Part shown: piece after piece, positions 25,484 through 31,382 of the stretch
Numbering within the stretch: position 1 is the stretch's first letter
Layout of the letters: the number at the start of each line of letters is the position of its first letter
From: JBLKSS01 sp047607725
GTDB lineage: Bacteria; Pseudomonadota; Gammaproteobacteria; Enterobacterales; Enterobacteriaceae
DNA: 31,382 bases
Direction: 5' to 3'
Assembly (NCBI RefSeq): GCF_047607725.1
Contig: NZ_JBLKSS010000023.1
Span: 1-31,382, forward strand
Program-made: the position numbers and the translations under genes
The notes under the pieces: generated by a model
What the model was told of the DNA's origin: nothing
What the model saw: the letters and a program-made list of their open reading frames with translations, nothing else
Databases searched by the model: none

Positions 25484-26175
25484 ATCGTGAACCTCCCCAG
25501 GCTCCTGCTAACTCACACAACCTGCTGCGAGGAGGCGAATCGGTATGGAACGGCAGCGGATGGCAGGATGAAACCATCTCTGCGCTCTGCTGTCCCGCTC
25601 TCACTCAATACCTCTCGTGGCGGTCTGACACTGATAAACTACTAGTATTAAGAAGGAGTCTTCAATAACTGCATAAATATGACGAGTCGTTGCCCCGTCA
25701 GGATTTCTTCCAGCGTCCTTCCAAATTAACGATATTCACCACGCAGGTCAAATATCCATGTAAAGGACGGTGATAAGGGAAATTTATGGATTAACTATTT
25801 GAAAGATAATTATAAAGTGTGATTTTTACCCCGTTAGTGAGGCGTCGGAGAGGGCCTGGGTATTGCGCTGTCTCACTGTAGTGCAGCGCCGCTATCTCTG
25901 CACCATGCTAGTGCGGGGCGCTTTGGTAGCATGTTATTCTGCAATCACCATTTTCTGCGACGGATGCCACTGTTTTTCAGGATTTAGTGCGCATTTGAAT
26001 GAATCACCGGGGCGGAATAAGAATTATTAATCCACAGGAAAGTGCTTTAATTCTCGATTATATTACATATTTATGCCATCGAAACAGGACGGTCAAGGCA
26101 TTTGATCGCGGTCAGCATTTGATGGCGGAGAAAAGCGTAAGCTTCGGGTCGACGGAAACACCGGATCCATAGCCT
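25484..26175. promoter_or_regulatory. Divergent intergenic region gltB / yhcC
   Basis: About 690 bases without a convincing gene. The part next to gltB is a leader. The middle (25800-25935) contains nested palindromes: GCGCTG...CAGCGC at 25865-25889 enclosing CACTGTAGTG, an NtrC-like site, and ATGCTA...TAGCAT at 25905-25932. The rest is AT-rich. I did not find a promoter for either gene that I would defend. Confidence 0.5.
25899..25915. promoter_or_regulatory. NtrC-like binding site
   Basis: TGCACCATGCTAGTGCG fits the NtrC palindrome (TGCACCA-N3-TGGTGCA) at 12 of 14 conserved positions, including the full GCAC-N7-GTGC core. It is about 415 bases upstream of gltB, a distance at which enhancer-type activators can act. 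No sigma-54 promoter (TGGCAC-N5-TTGC) was found nearby, which weakens the case. Confidence 0.4.
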
Positions 26176-27117
26176 ATGCAGTTACAGAAATTAGTCAATA
26201 TGTTTGGCAACGATCTCCAGCGCCGCTACGGCGAGAAGATCCATAAACTCAGCCTGCACGGCGGTTTTAGCTGCCCCAATCGGGACGGCACACGGGGACG
26301 GGAAGGCTGCACATTTTGCAATGTCGCGGCGTTCAGCGATCCGCAGCGGCAATATTATCCTATCGCCGAACAGCTGGCCGGCCAGGTCGCGGGGGTGGAT
26401 CGCGCCAAACGCTATCTCGCCTACTTCCAGGCCTATACCAGTTCTTATGCGGAAGTGCGGGTTTTGGACAGCCTGTATCGAGAAGCGCTTAGCCAAGGGA
26501 ATATCGCCGGCTTATGCGTCGGCACCCGACCAGACTGCGTGCCGTTGTCGGTGCTGGATCTGCTGGCCGGTTACCAGGACAAGGGCTATGAAATCTGGCT
26601 GGAGCTGGGCTTACAGAGCGCGCAGGATAAAACCCTGCGGCGCATCAACCGCGGCCATGATTTTGCCTGTTACCAACGCACCGTTGCCCTGGCGCTGGAG
26701 CGTAGATTGAAAGTGTGCACTCACATTATTATTGGTTTGCCCGGCGAGGACGCGGCGGCGTGCCTCGACACCCTCAGCAAAGTCGTCGCGCAGGGTGTGG
26801 CGGGTCTGAAATTGCATCCGCTGCATATCGTTGACGGCAGCGTATTGGCCCGCGCTTGGCGGGCGGGCAGGTTGACGTCGCTGACGCTGGCGGCCTATGC
26901 CGCCATCGCCGGCGAAATGATTCGCCACACGCCCCCTGACATTATCTTTCATCGCGTATCCGCCAATGCCCACCGTTCCATACTGCTCGCGCCACAATGG
27001 TGCGAAAATCGTTGGGACGGAATGCTGGCCGTGTACCACTATCTGCAGGAACAAGGACCGCAGGGCAGCGCCCTCGGCAGACCCTGGCGGCTCCCCGCCG
27101 CCGAAAATAGTTTGTAA
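26176..27117 (+). CDS. yhcC: Radical SAM protein YhcC (TIGR01212 family)
   Basis: A 313-residue radical S-adenosylmethionine protein of unproven function, usually encoded next to gltB or arcB in enterobacteria. The cluster-binding cysteines are in HGGFSCPNRDGTRGREGCTFC (Cys-x11-Cys-x2-Cys), slightly different spacing from the classical CxxxCxxC and typical of this group. Later conserved blocks are VGTRPDCVP, WLELGLQSAQDKTLRRINRG, HIIIGLPGE and LKLHPLHIV. ATG 26176 gives MQLQKLVNMFG as in E. coli; its ribosome binding site is weak. It shares orientation with arcB, 275 bases downstream. Confidence 0.92.
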   Translation: MQLQKLVNMFGNDLQRRYGEKIHKLSLHGGFSCPNRDGTRGREGCTFCNVAAFSDPQRQYYPIAEQLAGQVAGVDRAKRYLAYFQAYTSSYAEVRVLDSLYREALSQGNIAGLCVGTRPDCVPLSVLDLLAGYQDKGYEIWLELGLQSAQDKTLRRINRGHDFACYQRTVALALERRLKVCTHIIIGLPGEDAAACLDTLSKVVAQGVAGLKLHPLHIVDGSVLARAWRAGRLTSLTLAAYAAIAGEMIRHTPPDIIFHRVSANAHRSILLAPQWCENRWDGMLAVYHYLQEQGPQGSALGRPWRLPAAENSL

Positions 27118-27392
27118 TCACTTACTCATTTTGTGCGCGTTCGCCGGGCAGCCCCCGCCGCCCATGCGCGCGACGGCGCTGCCCGTTACACACCGCCACC
27201 GCGCTTTGGCGTCGCAGCGCGGGGCGACGCCAAGCCTGAACGGGGGGCGGCGCATGCGCCGCTACCACCCCCTTGGCACCGTTTCGATCCCACCCGCATT
27301 TTCAACATCCCCGGCGAGGGTAGCGCACCCGGACTGGTTCAGTAGGAAATATTTACGGTATGATTCATCTATTACCCTTAAAGGAATCTTCC

Positions 27393-29738
27393 ATGAAGCA
27401 AATTCGCCTGCTGGCTCAATATTACGTCGACCTGATGGTAAAACTCGGCTTGGTACGCTTCTCCCTGCTGCTGGCCTCGGCGCTGGTGGTACTGGCGATG
27501 ATCGTACAGATGGCCGTTACTATGGTGCTCAGGGGCGAAGTGGAGAGTATTGATGTCGTGCGCTCCATCTTCTTTGGCCTGTTAATCACTCCGTGGGCGG
27601 TCTACTTTTTGTCGGTGGTGGTGGAACAGCTTGAAGCGTCACGCCAGCGCCTGTCGCGGCTGGTGGATAAGCTTGAGGAAATGCGCAATCGCGATTTACA
27701 ACTCAACGCTCAACTGCAAAATAACATCGCTCAGCTCAACCAGGAGATGGCGGACCGCGAAAAAGCCGAAGAAGCGCGGCGCGGAGCGATGGAGAAACTG
27801 ACCGAGGAAATGGCGCGGCGTGAACAGGCGCAGGTAGAGCTTGAGCAGTCGTCGTCGCTGTTGCGCTCCTTCCTCGATGCTTCGCCCGACCTGGTGTACT
27901 ACCGTAATGAGAACAAAGAGTTTTCCGGCTGTAACCGCGCCACGGAGCTGTTAACCGGCAAAAGCGAGAAACAGCTGGTGGGGCTTACCCCGCGCGAGGT
28001 GTATTCCCCCGAGATCGCGGAAAAGGTGATCGAAACCGATGAAAAGGTCTTCCGCCATAACGTTTCACTCACCTATGAGCAATGGCTGGAATATCCCGAT
28101 GGTCGCAAAGCCTGCTTTGAGCTGCGCAAAGTCCCGTTTTACGATCGTATCGACAAGCGCCACGGCCTAATGGGCTTTGGCCGCGATATTACCGAGCGTA
28201 AGCGCTATCAGGACGCGTTGGAAAGCGCCAGCCGGGAGAAAACCACCTTTATCTCCACCATCAGCCATGAGCTGCGTACGCCGCTTAACGGCATCGTCGG
28301 CTTGAGCCGTATTTTGCTGGATACCCAACTAACGCAAGAGCAGCATAACTATCTGAAAACCATCCATGTCAGCGCGGTTACCCTAGGCTATATCTTCAAC
28401 GATATTATCGAAATGGATAAGCTGGAGCGCCGTAAGGTCCGGCTGGACAATCAGCCGCTGGATTTCACCGATTTCTTGATGGATTTAGAAAACCTTTCCG
28501 GCCTGCTGGTGCAGCCGAAAGGGCTGAAGCTGGTGATGGCACCGCATCAGCCGCTGCCCCGCGCTATCATCGCCGACGGCACCCGCCTGCGGCAAATCCT
28601 GTGGAACCTCATCGGCAACGCGGTGAAATTCACCCGGCAGGGTGAGATCGTGATCCGCATCTGGCGTGAACAGCAGGGCCGTTTATGCTTTGACGTACAG
28701 GACTCCGGTATCGGCATTCCCGAAGAGGAGCAAGAGAAGATTTTCGCTATGTACTACCAGGTGAAAGGGCAGCACGGCGGCAAGCCGGCGCCCGGCACCG
28801 GGATTGGCCTGGCGGTCTCCAAACGGCTGGCGCAGGCGATGGGTGGCGATATCACCGTCAAGAGCCAACCCGGCCAGGGCTCTTGCTTTACGCTATCCAT
28901 CGTGGCGCCGGAAATGGCGCAGGTGCAAGAGCAGGCCGAGGATGAAGAAGCGATGCCGCTGCCGGCGCTAAATGTCCTGCTGGTGGAGGACATCGAACTC
29001 AACGTCTTGGTGGCCCGCTCCGTACTGGAGAAGCTCGGCAGCACCGTGGAGGTCGCGATGACCGGCAAGGACGCGCTGGCAATGTTCGATCCCGATGAAT
29101 TCGACCTGGTGCTGTTGGATATTCAACTGCCGGATATGACCGGTCTGGATATCGCCAGCCAGTTGAAGAGCCGCTATCAGGTGCGGCATATGCCGCCGCT
29201 CATCGCGCTGACCGCCAACGTCTTGAAGGACAAAAAAGAGTACCTGGCGGCCGGCATGGACGATGTCCTGAGCAAGCCGCTGGAGGTTGCGGCGCTTACC
29301 CACGTGATAAAGACGTTCTGGGATCATGCCGACAGCGCCGCCGTTGTGACGCCGGCAGAGCAGGCGGCGGTGGATAAAAACCGGCAGGTATTGGTGGATA
29401 CCGCCATGCTGGAACAGTACCTGGAACTGGTGGGGCCGTCATTGATTACGCAAAGCCTGGCGATGTTTGAAAAAATGATGCCCGGCTACCTGGCGATCCT
29501 GGATTCCAACATAACCGCCCGCGATCGGCAAGGCATTGTGGAAGAGGGGCACAAAATCAAGGGCGCGGCGGAGTCGGTGGGGTTACGCCATTTGCAACAA
29601 TTGGCGCAGCAGATTCAAAGTCCTGAACTGCCGGCCTGGTGGGATAACGTCCAGGAGTGGATCGACGAGTTGAAGCACGAATGGCGCCACGATGTGCAAA
29701 CGTTGCGTGATTGGGTTCAGCATGCAGAAAAAAAATGA
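27393..29738 (+). CDS. arcB: Aerobic respiration control sensor kinase ArcB
   Basis: A hybrid histidine kinase in the inner membrane that senses quinone redox state and phosphorylates ArcA. The 781-residue protein has two membrane helices (about 23-45 and 58-77), a leucine-rich linker coiled coil (78-150), a PAS domain, the kinase core with ISHELRTPLNG (His292) and GTGIGLAVS, a receiver with VLLDIQLPD (Asp576), and a C-terminal HPt domain with EEGHKIKGAAES (His near 720). The two redox cysteines of E. coli, Cys180 (SGCNRA) and Cys241 (KACFEL), are both kept. ATG 27393 lies 8 bases after AAGGA and starts MKQIRLL as in E. coli; an in-frame ATG at 27360 is not conserved. Confidence 0.96.
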   Translation: MKQIRLLAQYYVDLMVKLGLVRFSLLLASALVVLAMIVQMAVTMVLRGEVESIDVVRSIFFGLLITPWAVYFLSVVVEQLEASRQRLSRLVDKLEEMRNRDLQLNAQLQNNIAQLNQEMADREKAEEARRGAMEKLTEEMARREQAQVELEQSSSLLRSFLDASPDLVYYRNENKEFSGCNRATELLTGKSEKQLVGLTPREVYSPEIAEKVIETDEKVFRHNVSLTYEQWLEYPDGRKACFELRKVPFYDRIDKRHGLMGFGRDITERKRYQDALESASREKTTFISTISHELRTPLNGIVGLSRILLDTQLTQEQHNYLKTIHVSAVTLGYIFNDIIEMDKLERRKVRLDNQPLDFTDFLMDLENLSGLLVQPKGLKLVMAPHQPLPRAIIADGTRLRQILWNLIGNAVKFTRQGEIVIRIWREQQGRLCFDVQDSGIGIPEEEQEKIFAMYYQVKGQHGGKPAPGTGIGLAVSKRLAQAMGGDITVKSQPGQGSCFTLSIVAPEMAQVQEQAEDEEAMPLPALNVLLVEDIELNVLVARSVLEKLGSTVEVAMTGKDALAMFDPDEFDLVLLDIQLPDMTGLDIASQLKSRYQVRHMPPLIALTANVLKDKKEYLAAGMDDVLSKPLEVAALTHVIKTFWDHADSAAVVTPAEQAAVDKNRQVLVDTAMLEQYLELVGPSLITQSLAMFEKMMPGYLAILDSNITARDRQGIVEEGHKIKGAAESVGLRHLQQLAQQIQSPELPAWWDNVQEWIDELKHEWRHDVQTLRDWVQHAEKK

Positions 29739-29757
29739 CCCCGACTTATGCCGGGGT
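29738..29757 (+). terminator. Possible weak terminator after arcB
   Basis: ACCCCG and CGGGGT (29738-29743 and 29752-29757) form a six-base stem over an eight-base loop right at the arcB stop. No T run follows on the plus strand, whereas an A8 tract precedes it, so if it works at all it would be as a terminator of minus-strand transcripts or an mRNA stabiliser. Confidence 0.3.
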
Positions 29758-29969
29758 GCGCGAAGATTGCGCCAACACCAGGGAAACTGTTTGTCGCCGA
29801 GATGGCTCAGCGGGGGTAGGGGATGGGGAAAAGACGTCACCAGTATTCATGAATAAACCATAGAAAAACAACAGAATAATGTTACAAGATCCATTAAAAT
29901 TTGGGATGTAATACAGATTTTGTCAATGGAAATAACAAGTTCACCTACCAGACAGAAGGAATCTAGCCA

Positions 29970-30623
29970 ATGAAACGGATCGGTGTCGTGTTGAGCGGCT
30001 GCGGCGTCAATGACGGCAGTGAAATTCATGAAGCGGTGCTTACGCTTTTGGCCATCGACCGCACGGGGGCCGGCGCGCTCTATTTTGCGCCCGATAAACC
30101 GCAGTTGCAGGTGATAAATCATCTTAGCGGCGAGCCGTGCGACAAACGGCGCAATGTGCTGGTGGAAGCGGCGCGGATCGCGCGCGGGCATGTCCAGCCG
30201 CTATCGGCGGCCAGCGCCGATGAACTCGATGCGCTTATCGTCCCCGGCGGCTTCGGTGTGGCAAAAAACCTCAGCAATTTGGCGCAAACGGGCGCTGATT
30301 GTGAAGTCGATGCCGAACTGACGCGTCTGGTGCAGGCTATGCATCAAAAGCGTAAGCCTTTAGGGTTTATCTGCATCGCGCCGGTGCTATTGCCCAAAAT
30401 CCTGGCGGTCCCGCTACGGTTAACGCTGGGCACCGATGTCGATGCCGCCGAGATGGTGGACGACATGGGCGCGATCCATGTCACCTGCCCGGTGGATGAC
30501 ATCGTTATCGACGGCGATAACAACATTATTACGACGCCGGTCTATATGCAGAAAACCTCGATTACTGAGGTAGCCAAAGGTATTGATAAACTGGTTGCGC
30601 GCGTGCTGGAATTTATCCCATGA
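29970..30623 (+). CDS. elbB: Isoprenoid biosynthesis glyoxalase ElbB (DJ-1/PfpI family)
   Basis: A 217-residue cytosolic protein of the class I glutamine-amidotransferase-like (DJ-1/PfpI) superfamily, linked to glyoxalase activity and early isoprenoid synthesis in E. coli. Visible blocks are VVLSGCGVNDGSEIHE (residues 6-21), LDALIVPGGFGVAKNLSN, GFICIAPVLLPK with the nucleophile-elbow cysteine, and the ending ITEVAKGIDKLVARVLEFIP. ATG 29970 follows AAGGA by nine bases. The gene sits between arcB and the mtgA remnant, in the E. coli order, and its stop ATGA overlaps the expected mtgA start. Confidence 0.93.
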   Translation: MKRIGVVLSGCGVNDGSEIHEAVLTLLAIDRTGAGALYFAPDKPQLQVINHLSGEPCDKRRNVLVEAARIARGHVQPLSAASADELDALIVPGGFGVAKNLSNLAQTGADCEVDAELTRLVQAMHQKRKPLGFICIAPVLLPKILAVPLRLTLGTDVDAAEMVDDMGAIHVTCPVDDIVIDGDNNIITTPVYMQKTSITEVAKGIDKLVARVLEFIP

Positions 30624-30770
30624 AGGGTCGCTGTGGCTGCTGGCGATAGTGTTGTTTGCCTTTGTGCCGGTGCCTTTCACCGCCGTCATGGCGGAGCGGC
30701 AGATAGACCACTGGCTAAGAGGGGATTTCCGCTATGTCGCCCACTCGTGCTGGGTGCCGATGCGGGCTAT
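30620..30770 (+). pseudogene. mtgA: Monofunctional peptidoglycan glycosyltransferase MtgA, 5' remnant
   Basis: Only the region after the first helix is recognisable: LWLLAIVLFAFVPVPFTAVM, then AERQIDHWLRGDFRYVAHSCW, which matches MtgA (VPFSAVMVERQ...FRYVAHSDW). The remnant stops at the border of an IS21-family element near 30770. The catalytic GT51 segment that should follow is therefore displaced or lost. The expected start codon also does not lead into this frame, which implies a second lesion close to the N-terminus. Loss of this enzyme is tolerable because bifunctional penicillin-binding proteins also make glycan chains. Confidence 0.8.
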
Positions 30771-31382
30771 TGCTGGTTCCGGTCACGTCCGATCACTGAT
30801 TCCGGTCGCCCGATCAGCGATTCCGATTCTGTCCGATCGCTCATCTTCTGTTCCGCCATACTCTGGAGANTTTTAGCTTCCGGGGGTATGGCATGGCACG
30901 TAAAAAGAAGAACGCGAAAACAGAAATGTNAATATATATCAATGTATTACGCATGAAATTTGAGCAGCGTCGCTCGAATCGCACCATCACCGCAGCGCTC
31001 GGCATCGGCTGTACCACAGTGCACGATATCCTCGGCCGATTCACGGTAGCTAACCTGGTCTGGCCATTGCCGGCGGAACTGTCCCCCGTCGACCTCGACC
31101 GCCTGCTCTATCCCGGCAAATCCTGCAAGGCTATCAAGACCTTACCCAGCTGGCTTGATATCGATACCGAGTTAAGCCGCAAGGGCGTGACCAAACAGCT
31201 GCTCTGGATGGAATATCAGGCCGCCGTGGGCGGGTCATGCCCTCGGCTACTCACAGTTCTGTGCACTGTTCCGTGACTGGAAAAAGAAGCAGCGGCGTTC
31301 CATGCGCATGGAGCACAAGGCCGGCGAAAAGCTCTTCATCGACTTCTGTGGCCCCACCGTACCTATCGTCAACCCTGCGACC
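30771..31382 (+). mobile_element. IS21-family insertion sequence, left part, runs off the window
   Basis: Coding similarity to mtgA ends at about 30770 and a segment with repeated CCGATC motifs begins (30789, 30810, 30833; spacing 21 and 23 bases), the multiple terminal repeats typical of IS21 elements. An istA-like transposase frame follows. The right end and istB are outside the window. Two undetermined bases (30870 and 30930) fall inside this repeat element, suggesting poorly resolved assembly. Confidence 0.8.
30893..31382 (+). pseudogene. istA: IS21-family transposase IstA, N-terminal part, frameshifted
   Basis: ATG 30893 opens a frame with a helix-turn-helix region (RSNRTITAALGIGCTTVHDIL). 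The frame ends at 31276 after a shift near 31230. The continuation in another frame, HALGYSQFCALFRDWKKKQR, then SMRMEHKAGEKLFIDFCGPT, is the classical start of the IstA DDE core (the aspartate in IDFCG). The protein is cut by the window end. One codon contains an undetermined base. The frameshift could be real or an assembly artefact in a multi-copy sequence. Confidence 0.8.

Noticed and set aside
27133..27345. Small GC-rich frame between yhcC and arcB
   Set aside because: Proline/arginine/alanine-rich, no homology seen, no Shine-Dalgarno; the gap is treated as non-coding.

Overview
The window reads as a chromosome segment of a Sodalis-type enterobacterial insect symbiont. Core proteins are close to their Escherichia coli counterparts, and blocks of E. 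coli gene order survive (zapE/zapG/degQ, rplM-rpsI, sspA-sspB, gltBD, yhcC-arcB-elbB-mtgA). The accessory genes around them are decaying by single frameshifts, truncations and insertion-sequence hits. The species assignment is inference from gene content and style of decay; no species-specific marker was tested.

Layout. 1-138 is the right end of an IS66-family element inserted into a major-facilitator transporter, of which only the C-terminus remains (139-441). A frameshifted ClC chloride-channel pseudogene (496-1807, minus) and a frameshifted iron-siderophore binding-protein pseudogene under a probable Fur box (2095-3248) follow. 3249-4422 has no convincing gene. It holds a degenerate tandem array with a 23-base period (3670-3876) and a close match to a PhoP box (4216-4232) ahead of the complete arnBCADTEF operon (4423-11815), which makes and attaches 4-amino-4-deoxy-L-arabinose to lipid A.

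Past arn, a PAP2 undecaprenyl-diphosphatase pseudogene (12013-12612) runs convergently into a SulP/STAS transporter pseudogene (12508-13328). The latter is cut by a 338-base non-coding element with 50-base terminal inverted repeats (13329-13666). The same element cuts the last residues off degQ (13663-14997) and lies where conserved gene order ends, so it probably marks a rearrangement breakpoint.

From degQ onward the genes are mostly intact housekeeping genes: zapG and zapE (cell division), rplM-rpsI (ribosomal proteins L13 and S9), sspA-sspB (stringent starvation proteins), gltBD (glutamate synthase, minus strand), yhcC (radical SAM), arcB (redox sensor kinase) and elbB. mtgA is reduced to a short remnant by an IS21-family element, which fills the window to its right edge and is itself frameshifted in istA.

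Working together: arnA/B/C/D/T/E/F form one lipid A modification pathway with overlapping or closely spaced reading frames and a putative PhoP input. The neighbouring PAP2 enzyme would have recycled the undecaprenyl diphosphate carrier class but is broken. gltB and gltD form one ammonia-assimilation enzyme, with an NtrC-like palindrome in the divergent gltB/yhcC intergenic region.
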